Positions 1 through 9,437 of a stretch of DNA of 64,000 nt are shown in pieces. The stretch comes from Virgifigura deserti (GTDB taxonomy: Bacteria > Pseudomonadota > Alphaproteobacteria > Dongiales > Dongiaceae). Both the position numbers and the translations under genes were made by a program. Numbering within the stretch: the stretch's first letter is position 1; every line of letters begins with the position of its first letter. The notes under the pieces were generated by a model. That model was not told the origin of the DNA, ran no database searches, and saw only the letters and a program-made list of their open reading frames with translations. The stretch is taken from NCBI GenBank assembly GCA_003576685.1, contig QOZR01000001.1, forward strand, positions 434,001 through 498,000. The letters are read 5' to 3'.

Positions 1-1
1 C

Positions 2-310
2 ACCTCCGCCGATCGCCTGTATGCGGGGTGGCTGGCCGCTCAGCAGGCGCGGGCGGCCGGCGACCGGGGCGCCGAAGCGCCGGTCGAACGGCTTCTCCAC
101 GCACTCGCGCCCGATGCGGCCCTGGTCACTGTGGTGGACGGCCATCCCGCAACGCTCGGCTGGCTGGGATCGGTCGCGCAGCATCGGGTCCAGGCGCTTG
201 GCGTCGACCGATTCGGTCAGTCCGGCGACATTCCCGACCTCTATCGCACCTACAGGCTCGACGCCGACGCGATTCTCGATGCCGCGGCGAGCGCCTGCCT
301 CGGGCGCTGA
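2..310 (+). CDS. Pyruvate dehydrogenase E1 / transketolase-like protein, C-terminal fragment
   Basis: Only the last 102 codons lie in the window; the reading frame is open from base 2 and stops at TGA 308-310. The translated end contains the VDGHPATLGWLGSV and LGVDRFGQSGDIPDLYR segments. These are typical of the C-terminal domain of thiamine-diphosphate E1 enzymes of the homodimeric pyruvate dehydrogenase/transketolase-like type, where this domain carries the dimer and lipoyl-partner contacts. The active-site domains lie outside the window, so substrate cannot be judged; 2-oxo acid decarboxylation is the family expectation. It is separated from the next gene, a tRNA, by about 140 bases. Confidence 0.7.
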   Translation, partial: TSADRLYAGWLAAQQARAAGDRGAEAPVERLLHALAPDAALVTVVDGHPATLGWLGSVAQHRVQALGVDRFGQSGDIPDLYRTYRLDADAILDAAASACLGR

Positions 311-370
311 GCGGCTGGAACGGGGGCGTTCGCCCACAGGTTCCCTGGGCGTTTTCCGGGCGTTTTCCTA

Positions 371-399
371 TTGTGCCCGCGTCGTCAGTGCTGTACACC
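371..399 (+). promoter_or_regulatory. Possible sigma-70 type promoter for tRNA-Leu
   Basis: TTGTGC at 371-376 and TACACC at 394-399 are separated by exactly 17 bases and lie about 50 bases upstream of the tRNA-Leu 5' end. The -10 is weak against TATAAT but resembles the element proposed upstream of tRNA-Asp in this window. Inference from spacing only. Confidence 0.3.
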
Positions 400-451
400 G
401 CGCCTTTAGCCACCCGGATTCGTCCCGGCGGCGCCCGGGCAGGCGTTGGGG

Positions 452-537
452 GCGGGCGTGGCGGAACTGGTAGACGCGCCAGATTTAGGTTCTGGTGACC
501 AAAAGTCGTGGGGGTTCAAGTCCCTCCGCCCGCACCA
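452..537 (+). tRNA. tRNA-Leu (anticodon UAG)
   Basis: An 86-base class II tRNA with a long variable arm. The acceptor stem pairs GCGGGCG with CGCCCGC, followed by discriminator A and an encoded CCA end. The anticodon stem CCAGA/TCTGG encloses the loop TTTAGGT, giving anticodon TAG (UAG), which reads CUA/CUG leucine codons. The T arm GGGGGTTCAAGTCCCT is canonical. Confidence 0.97.
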
Positions 538-628
538 AGGATCCGGTCCGGCGCAACCGAGCCATTTTTCCGGCGCGGCTTTCGCATTCACGCCCTTTTC
601 TGCAAGCTTTCAAACGGATTAGTTTTCC

Positions 629-2113
629 ATGCAGGTGACCGAGACCACGGCCGACGGCCTGAAGCGGGAATTCAAGGTTGTCATTCCCGCGAGTGATGTT
701 CAGGAGAAGATGGATCACCGACTCCAGGAGCTCGGCAAGACCATCCGGATGCCCGGCTTCCGGCCGGGCAAGGTGCCGCTGCAGCTCCTGAAGCAGCGGT
801 TCGGCCAATCGATCATGGGCGAGATTATCGAGCGCACCGTGACCGACAGCTCGACCCAGGTGATGACGGAGCGCAATCTTCGTCCCGCCGTTCAGCCGAA
901 GATCGAGATCGTCTCGTTCCCGGAGGGAGCCGATCTCGAATACAGCATGGCGCTTGAGGTGGTTCCGGAGATCACCCCGATGGACTTCTCGACTCTCGAG
1001 CTGGAGCGGCTGACCGTCGACATTCCGGACAGCGAGATCGACGAGGCGCTCCAACGGCTGGCGCAGCGGCAGCGGAAGTCGGAGCCTCTCGCGACCCCGC
1101 GTCCGGCGCAGAACGGGGACGTGGTCGTCATCGACTTCACCGGTCGCATCGACGGCGTCGAGTTTCCTGGCGGGGCCGCGACCGATCACTATCTGGAACT
1201 GGGGTCCGGCTCGCTCATTCCCGGCTTCGAGGAGCAGCTTGTCGGGGCAAATGCGGGCGACCAGGTGACCGTCACGGTCACCTTTCCCGAAGATTATCCG
1301 AACAAGGAGCTGGCCGGAAAAGAGGCTGCGTTCGATGTCACGATCAAGGAGATTCGCGAGCCGGTGGCGGCCACGATCGATGACGAGCTGGCGAAGTCTT
1401 TCGGCCTCGAGGATCTGGCCGCCATGCGCGGGTCGGTTCGCGAGCAGATCGAGAAGGAATATGGCGGAGTCTCGCGCGGAAAGCTGAAGCGTCAGCTGCT
1501 TGACGCGCTTGCCGCGGAGCACGATTTCGAGGTTCCGGCTGGAATGGTCGAGGCCGAGTTCGAAGGAATCTGGCGGCAGATCGAATCGGATCGCGAGCAG
1601 GGCCGGCTGGATGAGGAAGACGCCGCCAAGAGCGAAGACGACCTGAAGGCCGACTATCGGGCGATCGCGGAGCGGCGCGTGAGGCTCGGCCTGCTGTTGT
1701 CCGAGGTCGGTCGCCTGAACAACATCCAGGTTTCCAACGACGAGCTGACGCGGGCCATTCTCGCCGAGGCGCGCCGCTATCCCGGCCAGGAGCGGAAGGT
1801 GATGGAGTTCTACCAAAAATCGCCGGAAGCGTTGGCCCAGGTACGCGCCCCTCTTTATGAAGACAAGGTGATTGACTACATCCTCGAACTGGCGAAGGTC
1901 AGCGACCGCAAGGTCGAGCCGGCGACATTGCTCGAGGAATCGTCCGAGGCGCCTTCGGGAGACGAAGCGAAGAAGGCGAAGCCGAAGGCAAAAGCAAAGG
2001 CGAAGACGACGGCAAAGCGGAAGAAGGCGGATGACTCCGACTCTGCGGAGGATGAGGCGAAACCCAAGGCCAAAGCCAAGGCCAAGGTTACGAAAAAGGC
2101 GGAATCGGAATAA
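629..2113 (+). CDS. tig: Trigger factor, ribosome-associated peptidyl-prolyl isomerase chaperone
   Basis: Trigger factor binds the ribosome near the peptide exit tunnel and holds nascent cytosolic and secretory proteins, with proline cis/trans isomerase activity. The N-terminal ribosome-binding domain shows the signature [10 protein letters not shown] (about residues 44-53). A central FKBP-like PPIase domain follows (about 155-245, [11 protein letters not shown]... ), then a helical C-terminal domain to about residue 435. At 494 residues it is longer than the usual 430-450 because of a tail from about residue 440 made of [13 protein letters not shown] lysine/alanine repeats mixed with acidic serine stretches. 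It heads the tig-clpP-clpX-lon quality-control cluster, an order common in alphaproteobacteria. Start ATG 629 gives [10 protein letters not shown], the normal beginning of the family. Confidence 0.96.
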   Translation: MQVTETTADGLKREFKVVIPASDVQEKMDHRLQELGKTIRMPGFRPGKVPLQLLKQRFGQSIMGEIIERTVTDSSTQVMTERNLRPAVQPKIEIVSFPEGADLEYSMALEVVPEITPMDFSTLELERLTVDIPDSEIDEALQRLAQRQRKSEPLATPRPAQNGDVVVIDFTGRIDGVEFPGGAATDHYLELGSGSLIPGFEEQLVGANAGDQVTVTVTFPEDYPNKELAGKEAAFDVTIKEIREPVAATIDDELAKSFGLEDLAAMRGSVREQIEKEYGGVSRGKLKRQLLDALAAEHDFEVPAGMVEAEFEGIWRQIESDREQGRLDEEDAAKSEDDLKADYRAIAERRVRLGLLLSEVGRLNNIQVSNDELTRAILAEARRYPGQERKVMEFYQKSPEALAQVRAPLYEDKVIDYILELAKVSDRKVEPATLLEESSEAPSGDEAKKAKPKAKAKAKTTAKRKKADDSDSAEDEAKPKAKAKAKVTKKAESE

Positions 2114-2187
2114 AGCGCCGGACCGGCCCCGGGTTTATGCGGGGTGAATATGCCAAGGCGCCGGCTGGCACGAGGACTGATGGACGG

Positions 2188-2832
2188 ATGATGAAAGACC
2201 CGACTGATACTTACATGAACCTACTCGTCCCCATGGTGGTGGAGCAGACCAACCGCGGGGAGCGAGCGTACGACATCTACTCCCGCCTGCTCAAGGAACG
2301 GATCATCTTCCTCGTGGGGCCGGTGAACGACGCGGTGGCCAGCCTGGTTTCGGCCCAGCTCCTGTTCCTCGAATCGGAAAATCCGACCAAGGATATCTCC
2401 CTTTACGTCAATTCCCCGGGTGGCATCGTCACCTCGGGCCTGGCGATCTACGATACGATGCAGTACGTCCGCCCGGAGGTCTCGACCGTCTGCATCGGCC
2501 TGGCGGCGTCGATGGGATCGCTGATCCTGACCGCCGGGGCGAAGGGGAAGCGGTTCAGCCTGCCGAATTCCAAGATCATGGTCCATCAGCCCTCGGGCGG
2601 GTTCCAGGGACAGGCGTCCGACATCGAGATTCACGCTCGCGAGATCCTGGCGACGCGCCGCCGGCTGAACGAGATCTATGTCCGGCACACCGGCCAGGAG
2701 ATCAAGGCGGTCGAAGAGGCGCTGGAACGCGATCGGTTCATGTTGCCGGAGGAGGCGCGGGAATTCGGTCTGATCGACGAGGTCGTCGAGAAGCGGCCTT
2801 CACGCGACGAGCCGGCACCGGAGCAACGGTAA
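2188..2832 (+). CDS. clpP: ATP-dependent Clp protease proteolytic subunit ClpP
   Basis: ClpP is the serine peptidase that assembles as a double heptamer and degrades proteins unfolded by ClpX or ClpA in the cytoplasm. The catalytic triad is visible as Ser108 (GLAASMGS), His133 (MVHQPSGG) and Asp182 (ERDRF), spaced as in the E. coli enzyme. The hydrophobic-pocket motif [10 protein letters not shown] is intact. I chose ATG 2188 ([20 protein letters not shown], 214 aa) because family members begin close to the [12 protein letters not shown] motif; the frame also allows an upstream ATG at 2137 that would add 17 unusual residues. GAGGA at 2172-2176 could be the ribosome site. It lies 74 bases after tig and 214 before clpX. 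Confidence 0.96.
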   Translation: MMKDPTDTYMNLLVPMVVEQTNRGERAYDIYSRLLKERIIFLVGPVNDAVASLVSAQLLFLESENPTKDISLYVNSPGGIVTSGLAIYDTMQYVRPEVSTVCIGLAASMGSLILTAGAKGKRFSLPNSKIMVHQPSGGFQGQASDIEIHAREILATRRRLNEIYVRHTGQEIKAVEEALERDRFMLPEEAREFGLIDEVVEKRPSRDEPAPEQR

Positions 2833-3046
2833 GATTAACCAAAAATTGATCCCGCGGGAGCTATAGAATGCAGCCTAGGGCCCGGTGCTTGACTCCAGTC
2901 GGCCGAGTCGCTCGAGGTGACTGTCAGGTCGGCGGCTGTTAATCGCGCTGCGGCCGCACTAATTAAGGATTGTGCGGTTGGTAAGCGTATGGCTAACTTG
3001 ACCCGTCTCCCTTGGGGGATCTCGGCGGGTATCTGACGGATTGCGC

Positions 3047-4312
3047 ATGAATAAATCTAGCAGCGGCGACTCCAAAAACACTCTCTACTGCTCCTTCTGC
3101 GGCAAGAGCCAGCATGAGGTGCGGAAGCTCATCGCCGGCCCTACGGTCTTCATCTGCGATGAATGCGTCGAGCTGTGCATGGACATCATCCGCGAGGAGC
3201 ACAAGACGACGCTCGTGAAGTCGCGCGATGGCGTTCCCAGCCCGAACGATATCTGCGCGGTTCTGGACGATTACGTGATCGGACAGGACCATGCCAAGCG
3301 GGTGCTGTCCGTTGCGGTCCACAATCACTACAAGCGCTTGTCGCACGGCGCCAAGAGCAACGATGTGGAACTCGCGAAGTCCAACATCCTGCTGGTCGGC
3401 CCGACCGGTTGCGGCAAGACCCTTCTCGCGCAGACGTTGGCGCGGATCATCGACGTGCCGTTCACGATGGCGGACGCCACGACCTTGACCGAGGCGGGCT
3501 ATGTCGGCGAGGACGTCGAGAACATCATCCTGAAGCTGCTGCAGGCGGCCGACTACAATGTCGAGCGCGCGCAGCGCGGCATCGTCTATATCGACGAGGT
3601 CGACAAGATCAGCCGCAAGTCGGACAATCCGTCGATCACGCGCGACGTTTCCGGCGAAGGCGTGCAGCAGGCCCTGCTGAAGATCATGGAGGGGACCGTT
3701 GCCTCCGTGCCGCCGCAGGGCGGACGGAAGCATCCCCAGCAGGAGTTTCTGCAGGTCGACACCACGAACATCCTGTTCATCTGCGGCGGCGCCTTCTCCG
3801 GCCTGGAGAAGATCATCGCCGGGCGGGGCAAGGGGTCCTCGATCGGCTTCGGCGCCGACGTCCGCGGTCCCGACGAGCGGCAGACCGGAGAGATCCTGCG
3901 GGACGTCGAGCCGGAAGACCTGCTGAAGTTCGGCCTGATCCCCGAGTTCGTCGGCCGCCTGCCGGTCGTCGCGACACTCGATGATCTCGACGAGAAGGCG
4001 TTGATGGAGATCCTGACCAAGCCGAAGAACGCGCTGGTCAAGCAGTATCAGCGCCTGTTCGAGATGGAGGATGTCCGCCTCGAGTTCACCGAGGATGCGT
4101 TGAAGGCGATCTCGCATCGGGCCATTGCCCGGAGGACGGGCGCGCGCGGCCTGCGTTCGATAATGGAAGGGATCCTCCTGGATCCGATGTTCGAATTGCC
4201 CAGTCTCGAAGGGGTCGAGGGCATGGTCATCAGCCGGGAGGTGATCGATGGCAAGGCCAGACCGCTCTACATCTATACGGACCGGCGCGAGGACGTTGGC
4301 ACCGGGGCATAG
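3047..4312 (+). CDS. clpX: ATP-dependent Clp protease ATP-binding subunit ClpX
   Basis: ClpX is the hexameric AAA+ unfoldase that recognises substrates and threads them into ClpP. The N-terminal zinc-binding domain has cysteines 15, 18, 37 and 40. The Walker A motif GPTGCGKT spans residues 118-125, the pore loop GYVG 151-154, the Walker B YIDEVD 181-186, the RKH loop 227-229, the ClpP-contacting IGF loop 266-268, and the sensor-2 segment [10 protein letters not shown] near 362-371. Length 421 matches the family. ATG 3047 was chosen over an in-frame TTG at 3041 because [15 protein letters not shown] is the family-like start. The 214-base gap after clpP suggests that clpX may also have its own promoter; I could not place one confidently. 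Confidence 0.97.
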   Translation: MNKSSSGDSKNTLYCSFCGKSQHEVRKLIAGPTVFICDECVELCMDIIREEHKTTLVKSRDGVPSPNDICAVLDDYVIGQDHAKRVLSVAVHNHYKRLSHGAKSNDVELAKSNILLVGPTGCGKTLLAQTLARIIDVPFTMADATTLTEAGYVGEDVENIILKLLQAADYNVERAQRGIVYIDEVDKISRKSDNPSITRDVSGEGVQQALLKIMEGTVASVPPQGGRKHPQQEFLQVDTTNILFICGGAFSGLEKIIAGRGKGSSIGFGADVRGPDERQTGEILRDVEPEDLLKFGLIPEFVGRLPVVATLDDLDEKALMEILTKPKNALVKQYQRLFEMEDVRLEFTEDALKAISHRAIARRTGARGLRSIMEGILLDPMFELPSLEGVEGMVISREVIDGKARPLYIYTDRREDVGTGA

Positions 4313-4336
4313 CCCCGGGTCTGGTCCATGCCGCCT

Positions 4337-4364
4337 CTTGAACCCGAGGCGTCGCGCGCCATTT
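4337..4364 (+). promoter_or_regulatory. Sigma-32 (heat-shock) type promoter upstream of lon
   Basis: CTTGAAC at 4337-4343 and CGCCATTT at 4357-4364 are separated by 13 bases. This matches the RpoH consensus CTTGAAA - 13 to 15 bases - CCCCATNT with one mismatch in each half. It sits about 82 bases upstream of the lon ATG, and lon is a classic RpoH target. Predicted transcription start is near 4371-4374. Confidence 0.6.
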
Positions 4365-4379
4365 TTGGTGCGTTACTCT

Positions 4380-4398
4380 TGAGACGGTTCTCGTCTCA
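4380..4398 (+). promoter_or_regulatory. Hairpin in lon 5' leader
   Basis: TGAGACG and CGTCTCA form a perfect 7-bp stem around the loop GTTCT. No T-run follows, so it does not look like a clpX terminator. It would lie within about 10 bases of the 5' end of an mRNA starting from the heat-shock-type promoter and could protect or regulate it. Confidence 0.4.
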
Positions 4399-4445
4399 GC
4401 CTTCTGGTGCCTGGTGACGGGCGCATTTCAAGAAAAAGAGGCAAC

Positions 4446-6851
4446 ATGCTCGAGATTCCCGGCGGCTCGCAGTACCCAGTCCTTCCCCTGCGTGACATCG
4501 TCGTTTTTCCACACATGATCGTGCCGCTCTTCGTCGGTCGCGAAAAGTCCGTTCGCGCGCTCGAAGACGTCATGAAAGACGACAAGCAGATCCTTCTCGT
4601 CACCCAGAAGAACGCATCCCAGGATGATCCGACACCCGCCGACATCTTTTCGGTCGGCACGATCGGCACCGTCCTGCAGCTCCTGAAGCTGCCCGACGGC
4701 ACCGTAAAGGTGCTGGTGGAGGGGGGGCAGCGCGCCCGCATCGCCAAGTTCACGGACAACGAGCTATTCTTCGAGGCTATCGCCGAGCCGATTACCGAAC
4801 ATGACGGCGAAAGCAAGGAGATCGAGGCTCTGGCACGGACTGTGGTTTCGCAGTTCGAGCAGTATATCAAGCTCAACAAGAAGATCCCGCCCGAGGTCCT
4901 GGTCTCGATCAACCAGATCGAGGAGCCGAGCAAGCTCGCTGACACGGTGGCGTCGCATCTCGCGCTGAAGATCGCGGAGAAGCAGGAACTGCTGGAAACC
5001 GCGGCCGTCAGCGAGCGGCTGGAGCGCGTCTATACCTACATGGAGAACGAAATCGGCGTTCTGCAGGTGGAGAAGCGCATCCGCAGCCGGGTCAAGCGGC
5101 AGATGGAGAAGACCCAGCGCGAGTATTACCTCAACGAGCAGCTCAAGGCGATCCAGAAGGAGCTCGGCGAGGGCGAGGACGGCCGCGACGAGCTGGCCGA
5201 GATCGAGGATCGGATCGAGAAGACGAAGCTGAGCAAGGAAGCGCGGGAGAAGGCGCAGGCGGAGCTTAAGAAGCTGCGCTCGATGAGCCCGATGTCCGCC
5301 GAGGCGACGGTGGTGCGCAACTACCTCGATTGGCTGCTCAGCATTCCCTGGAAGAAGCCGACCAAGATCAAGCGTGATATCAAGCTGGCCAAGAAGGTGC
5401 TCGACGCCGACCATTATGGCCTCGAGAAGGTCAAGGACCGGATCCTCGAATATCTGGCGGTCCAGCAGCGCATGAAGAAGGTAAAGGGGCCGATCCTTTG
5501 CTTGGTCGGGCCGCCGGGCGTCGGCAAGACGTCTCTCGGCAAGTCGATCGCCAAGGCGACGGGCCGTAACTTCGTACGCATGTCGCTGGGCGGCGTCCGC
5601 GACGAGGCGGAGGTCCGCGGCCATCGGCGCACCTATATCGGCTCGATGCCGGGCAAGATCATCCAGGCGATGAAGAAGGCGAAGTCGTCGAACCCGCTGT
5701 TCCTGCTCGACGAGGTCGACAAGCTAGGTGCCGACTGGCGTGGCGATCCGTCTTCGGCGCTTCTGGAGGTGCTCGATCCGGAGCAGAACTCGACCTTCGC
5801 CGATCATTATCTCGAGGTCGATTACGATCTGTCGGATATCATGTTCGTGACGACGGCGAACACGCTGCGCATGCCGCAGCCGCTGCTCGACCGCATGGAG
5901 CTGATCCGGATCCCGGGTTATACCGAGGATGAGAAGGTCGAGATCGCAAAGCGGCACCTGCTGCCGAAGCAGTTGAAGGAGCACGGGCTGCGGAAGCTGG
6001 AGTGGTCGATCTCCGATGACGCGTTGCGAGATCTCATCCGCTACTACACGCGGGAGGCCGGCGTCCGCAATCTCGAGCGTGAGATTGCCAATCTCGCCCG
6101 GAAGTCGATCAAAGAGATTCTGATGAAGAATCTCAAGAAGGTGGTGATCTCCCGGCGCAATCTCGAGAAATATGCCGGTGTCCGGCGCTATCGCTTCGGC
6201 CAGGCGGAACTCGAGGATCTGGTTGGAGTCACCACCGGATTGGCTTGGACCGAGGTGGGCGGCGAGATCCTGACGATCGAGGCCGTCACCGTGCCGGGTA
6301 AGGGCAAGGTCACTTCGACCGGCAAGCTTGGCGACGTGATGCGCGAATCGGTGCAGGCGGCGGAAAGTTACGTGAAGTCGCGTGCGGTTGATTTCGGCAT
6401 CGCTCCGCCGATCTTCGAGAAGAAGGACATTCACGTCCACGTACCAGAAGGTGCGACGCCGAAGGACGGACCCTCCGCCGGTGTGGCGATGGTCACGACG
6501 ATCGTCTCCGTGCTGACGGGCATTCCCGTACGCCGTGACGTGGCGATGACCGGAGAGGTCACGTTGCGCGGCCGGGTTCTCCCGATCGGCGGGTTGAAGG
6601 AGAAACTGCTCGCGGCACTACGGGCGGGGATCAAGACGGTGGTGATTCCGGAAGAGAACGAAAAGGATCTCGCCGACATCCCCGACAATGTGAAGCGAGG
6701 TCTGAGGATCGTTGCCGTCTCGACGGTCGATGAAGTGTTGGGGCTGGCGCTTACCACGCCGCTGGTGCCGATCGAATGGATCGATCCCGCAGAAGTCGAC
6801 AAAGTGTCGGCGAAGCAGACGACCGACGAACGCGGTATTGTCACGCATTGA
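4446..6851 (+). CDS. lon: ATP-dependent endopeptidase Lon
   Basis: Lon is a hexameric cytoplasmic AAA+ protease that removes misfolded proteins and selected regulators. The LON substrate-binding domain fills about residues 10-200 ([14 protein letters not shown] start). The AAA+ module has Walker A GPPGVGKT at 355-362 and Walker B FLLDEVDK. The C-terminal serine protease domain has the Ser677-Lys720 dyad (PKDGPSAG and GLKEKLL). At 801 residues it has full family length. ATG 4446 follows AAAAAGAGGCAAC, a good ribosome site; an upstream in-frame GTG at 4407 was rejected because it would add 13 non-conserved residues. Regulation by heat shock is suggested by the promoter-like sequence upstream. 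Confidence 0.97.
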   Translation: MLEIPGGSQYPVLPLRDIVVFPHMIVPLFVGREKSVRALEDVMKDDKQILLVTQKNASQDDPTPADIFSVGTIGTVLQLLKLPDGTVKVLVEGGQRARIAKFTDNELFFEAIAEPITEHDGESKEIEALARTVVSQFEQYIKLNKKIPPEVLVSINQIEEPSKLADTVASHLALKIAEKQELLETAAVSERLERVYTYMENEIGVLQVEKRIRSRVKRQMEKTQREYYLNEQLKAIQKELGEGEDGRDELAEIEDRIEKTKLSKEAREKAQAELKKLRSMSPMSAEATVVRNYLDWLLSIPWKKPTKIKRDIKLAKKVLDADHYGLEKVKDRILEYLAVQQRMKKVKGPILCLVGPPGVGKTSLGKSIAKATGRNFVRMSLGGVRDEAEVRGHRRTYIGSMPGKIIQAMKKAKSSNPLFLLDEVDKLGADWRGDPSSALLEVLDPEQNSTFADHYLEVDYDLSDIMFVTTANTLRMPQPLLDRMELIRIPGYTEDEKVEIAKRHLLPKQLKEHGLRKLEWSISDDALRDLIRYYTREAGVRNLEREIANLARKSIKEILMKNLKKVVISRRNLEKYAGVRRYRFGQAELEDLVGVTTGLAWTEVGGEILTIEAVTVPGKGKVTSTGKLGDVMRESVQAAESYVKSRAVDFGIAPPIFEKKDIHVHVPEGATPKDGPSAGVAMVTTIVSVLTGIPVRRDVAMTGEVTLRGRVLPIGGLKEKLLAALRAGIKTVVIPEENEKDLADIPDNVKRGLRIVAVSTVDEVLGLALTTPLVPIEWIDPAEVDKVSAKQTTDERGIVTH

Positions 6852-6860
6852 GTCGAAAAG

Positions 6861-6897
6861 TGCCCCGGGAGAGGGTGATTCGCCCTCTCCCGGGGCA
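6861..6897. terminator. Long perfect hairpin downstream of lon (probable terminator or REP-like element)
   Basis: TGCCCCGGGAGAGGG and its exact complement flank the 7-base loop TGATTCG, giving a 15-bp perfect stem ten bases after the lon stop. On the plus strand it is followed by A7 rather than a T-run, so it is not a textbook intrinsic terminator of lon. It may still end transcription or protect the 3' end. Confidence 0.5.
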
Positions 6898-6937
6898 AAA
6901 AAACGGCAGAATTCTGGGGATAAGCGCTGTTCTAAGA

Positions 6938-6965
6938 TTGACTTGGTTAAAGACCGCGATCTAAA
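6938..6965 (+). promoter_or_regulatory. Probable sigma-70 type promoter of hupB
   Basis: TTGACT at 6938-6943 (5 of 6 consensus bases) and TCTAAA at 6960-6965 (4 of 6) are spaced by 16 bases. They lie about 70 bases upstream of the hupB GTG, after the hairpin that separates lon from hupB. Confidence 0.45.
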
Positions 6966-7036
6966 CTCGCCGCTTCCTATCCAAGGCACTGCAATACTGT
7001 TACTTATCTTTTGACGCTGCGAGGGGGGTATTTCAG

Positions 7037-7309
7037 GTGAACAAAAACGAACTCGTTGGAGTTGTTGCGGATAACACCGGGCTGTCGCGGAGCGACGCGG
7101 CCAAGGCGGTGGATGGCGTATTCGATGCGATTTCTTCCGCGCTGAAGGGCGGCGACGAAGTGCGTCTGGTCGGGTTCGGCACGTTCACGGTGTCGCAGCG
7201 CGCGGCGTCCGAGGGGCGCAACCCTCGGACCGGCGAGACGATTCAGATCCCCGCGTCGAAGCAGCCGAAGTTCAAGGCCGGCAAAGGGTTGAAGGACGCC
7301 GTCAACTAA
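7037..7309 (+). CDS. hupB: DNA-binding protein HU
   Basis: HU is a small histone-like protein that bends and compacts DNA as a dimer. The 90-residue product has the family pattern: N-terminal helices (MNKNELVGVVADNTGLSRSD), the core VRLVGFGTFTV at about residues 43-53, and the DNA-binding arm with GRNPRTGETIQIPASKQPKFKAGK-like sequence at 60-83. The start is GTG 7037, preceded by GAGGGGGG at 7021. It follows lon, an order widespread in proteobacteria, but appears to be transcribed separately from its own promoter, and ends at a clear terminator. Confidence 0.96.
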   Translation: MNKNELVGVVADNTGLSRSDAAKAVDGVFDAISSALKGGDEVRLVGFGTFTVSQRAASEGRNPRTGETIQIPASKQPKFKAGKGLKDAVN

Positions 7310-7330
7310 ATTTGTTGTTGGTTTCCGCCG

Positions 7331-7364
7331 GACCGGCCGCCCGCGAGCGGCCGGTCGTGTTTTG
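7331..7364 (+). terminator. Intrinsic terminator of hupB
   Basis: GACCGGCCGC (7331-7340) pairs perfectly with GCGGCCGGTC (7347-7356) around the loop CCGCGA, followed by GTGTTTT. It lies 21 bases after the hupB stop and before the tRNA-Val gene. Confidence 0.75.
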
Positions 7365-7412
7365 GACCGGTTGTTTTTGGGAGTCGTGTCTGTCGGTGAC
7401 CCTTGGCCGCTC

Positions 7413-7488
7413 GGGCGATTAGCTCAGTTGGTAGAGCGCCTGCTTTACACGCAGGATGTCGGCGGTTCGAGTCCGTCATCGCCCACCA
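7413..7488 (+). tRNA. tRNA-Val (anticodon UAC)
   Basis: A 76-base tRNA with encoded CCA. The acceptor GGGCGAT pairs with ATCGCCC, D arm AGCTCAGTTGGTAGAGC, anticodon stem CCTGC/GCAGG with loop TTTACAC (anticodon TAC), T arm GCGGTTCGAGTCCGT. Confidence 0.97.
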
Positions 7489-7520
7489 GGCGGTAAATCG
7501 CGGCAACAACGGAAGGTTGC

Positions 7521-7549
7521 TTGACAGGGTTTCGCGGGGTCGCTACATC
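7521..7549 (+). promoter_or_regulatory. Promoter of tRNA-Asp
   Basis: A perfect TTGACA at 7521-7526 is followed after exactly 17 bases by TACATC at 7544-7549. This lies 30 bases upstream of the tRNA-Asp 5' end and 33 bases after tRNA-Val, so tRNA-Asp can be transcribed independently. Confidence 0.6.
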
Positions 7550-7578
7550 ATGCGTCCCCGCAACACAACAGTGGGGTT

Positions 7579-7655
<77 letters not shown>

Positions 7656-7884
7656 CTGTTCCCACCGGTCAATCCGACGCGGCGCGGCTCGAAGCGGTCG
7701 CTGAAGTCGACCTTCGACGATCCGGATCCGGGGGATATTCCACTGCCACTTTTTTGCCTTTTCCGTTAGAGGCCATCGCCTTATTGTGGCGGCGGCTTGG
7801 GCTGGGGGGGGCACATCGCAGCGCCCTGGGTGCTGTCCGCTCCGTCACGGTCACGCAAATTCGCGGCTTTAGGACTGGAAGGTT

Positions 7885-8250
7885 ATGGAAGCACTGCTTC
7901 TCGAATATCTGCCGATCCTCATCTTTCTCGGGATTGCCGTTGGCGTTGCCGCTGCGGCGATCGGCGCATCTTTGCTGCTCGCTCGACAGAATCCGGACTC
8001 GGAGAAGCTCTCGCCTTATGAGTGCGGGTTCGAGGCGTTCGATGACGCGCGCCGTAAATTCGATGTCCGCTTCTATCTCGTCGCGATTCTGTTCATCATC
8101 TTCGATCTGGAGGTTGCTTTTTTGTTCCCATGGGCCATCTCTCTCGGTGAGATCGGGGCCTTCGGATTCTGGTCGATGATCGGCTTTCTCGGCATCCTCA
8201 CCGTCGGCTTCATTTACGAATGGAAGAAGGGAGCCTTGGAATGGGAGTGA
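7885..8250 (+). CDS. nuoA: NADH-quinone oxidoreductase subunit A
   Basis: First gene of the complex I operon. NuoA is a small subunit of the proton-pumping membrane arm near the quinone site. The 121-residue product has three membrane segments (about residues 8-33, 65-84, 94-112) and the family motif [25 protein letters not shown] between the first and second. A 229-base gap separates it from tRNA-Asp, so the operon promoter should lie there; I could not place a convincing one. The stop overlaps nuoB by 10 bases. Confidence 0.95.
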   Translation: MEALLLEYLPILIFLGIAVGVAAAAIGASLLLARQNPDSEKLSPYECGFEAFDDARRKFDVRFYLVAILFIIFDLEVAFLFPWAISLGEIGAFGFWSMIGFLGILTVGFIYEWKKGALEWE

Positions 8251-8789
8251 CCTCGTCATTGTCGCAAGGCGCTCCGCTCGCTCCGGGGCCGGCGCAGGAT
8301 GCGGTGCTGCGGTCGGTGAATACGGAGCTGACGGACAAGGGTTTCGTTGTTGCCCGGCTCGACAAGCTGGTGAATTGGGCAAGAACCGGATCGCTGTGGC
8401 CGATGACTTTCGGTCTCGCCTGCTGCGCCGTCGAAATGATGCATGCCTACATGGCGCGCTATGACCTCGATCGTTTCGGAGTTGTGCCGCGTGGCAGCCC
8501 GCGCCAGTCAGACGTGATGATCGTCGCCGGAACGCTGTGCAATAAGATGGCGCCGGCTTTGCGCAAGGTTTACGACCAGATGGCCGAGCCGCGCTGGGTC
8601 ATCTCGATGGGGTCCTGCGCGAATGGTGGCGGCTATTACCATTATTCCTACTCCGTCGTTCGCGGCTGTGACCGCGTGGTGCCTGTCGATATCTACGTTC
8701 CCGGATGCCCGCCGACGGCCGAGGCTTTGGTTTACGGCGTTCTGCAACTCCAGAAGAAGATCAGGCGAACGGGTACGATCGCGCGCTGA
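8241..8789 (+). CDS. nuoB: NADH-quinone oxidoreductase subunit B
   Basis: NuoB carries the terminal iron-sulfur cluster N2 that passes electrons to ubiquinone in complex I. The four cluster ligands are visible as Cys61 and Cys62 ([10 protein letters not shown]), Cys126 (GSCANGGG) and Cys156 (VPGCPPT). At 182 residues it has normal length. ATG 8241 lies inside the end of nuoA and is preceded by GGGAGCC; an in-frame earlier ATG at 8220 lies deep inside nuoA and was rejected. The overlap suggests translational coupling. Confidence 0.95.
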   Translation: MGVTSSLSQGAPLAPGPAQDAVLRSVNTELTDKGFVVARLDKLVNWARTGSLWPMTFGLACCAVEMMHAYMARYDLDRFGVVPRGSPRQSDVMIVAGTLCNKMAPALRKVYDQMAEPRWVISMGSCANGGGYYHYSYSVVRGCDRVVPVDIYVPGCPPTAEALVYGVLQLQKKIRRTGTIAR

Positions 8790-8825
8790 CGCGTGCGGCA
8801 GGCGGCAATTCGATCAGCGGTAATC

Positions 8826-9437
8826 ATGAACCAAGCACTCCAGGACCTCGGCGAGTACCTCTCGGTCGCCCTCGGCGACGACATGCTCGCGTTCGAGATC
8901 GTCAAGGGCGAACTGATCATTCAGGCGCGCCGCGAGGCGATCAGTCGCGTGCTGACGCTGCTGCGCGACGACAGCAATTGCCAGTTCAAGCTGCTGGTCG
9001 ACATCTGCGGCGTCGACTATCCCGATCGCGAAGAGCGGTTCGATGTCGTCTATAACCTGCTCAGCCTGAAACATAATCAGCGGATCCGGGTCAAACTGAC
9101 GACGGACGAGGAGCATCCGGTGCCGTCCGTGACCGGCGTTTTCAAGTCCGCGGGCTGGTACGAGCGGGAGGCGTGGGACCTTTACGGCATCTTCTTCTCG
9201 GATCACCCCGATCTGCGGCGCATCCTGACCGACTATGGCTTCGAAGGGCATCCGATGCGAAAGGATTTCCCGCTCACCGGCCATGTCGAGGTCCGCTACA
9301 GCGAGGAACAGAAGCGGGTGGTCTATGAGCCGGTGACACTGGTTCAGGAGTTCCGCAATTTCGATTTCATCAGCCCTTGGGAGGGCATGAACCCGGGTCA
9401 GCTGCCGGGCGACGAGAAGGCGGAGAAGCAGTCCTGA
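8826..9437 (+). CDS. nuoC: NADH-quinone oxidoreductase subunit C
   Basis: NuoC is the 30-kDa subunit of the peripheral arm of complex I, packing against NuoD near cluster N2. The 203-residue product contains the signature of the family around [39 protein letters not shown] (about residues 110-150). ATG 8826 gives [12 protein letters not shown]; an in-frame GTG at 8793 would add 11 residues. No strong ribosome site is seen, so the start is moderately certain. The stop overlaps the nuoD start in TGATG. Confidence 0.94.
   Translation: MNQALQDLGEYLSVALGDDMLAFEIVKGELIIQARREAISRVLTLLRDDSNCQFKLLVDICGVDYPDREERFDVVYNLLSLKHNQRIRVKLTTDEEHPVPSVTGVFKSAGWYEREAWDLYGIFFSDHPDLRRILTDYGFEGHPMRKDFPLTGHVEVRYSEEQKRVVYEPVTLVQEFRNFDFISPWEGMNPGQLPGDEKAEKQS

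Noticed and set aside
485..1816. 443-codon minus-strand frame opposite tig
   Set aside because: It includes the complement of the tRNA-Leu gene and most of tig; no domain is recognisable.
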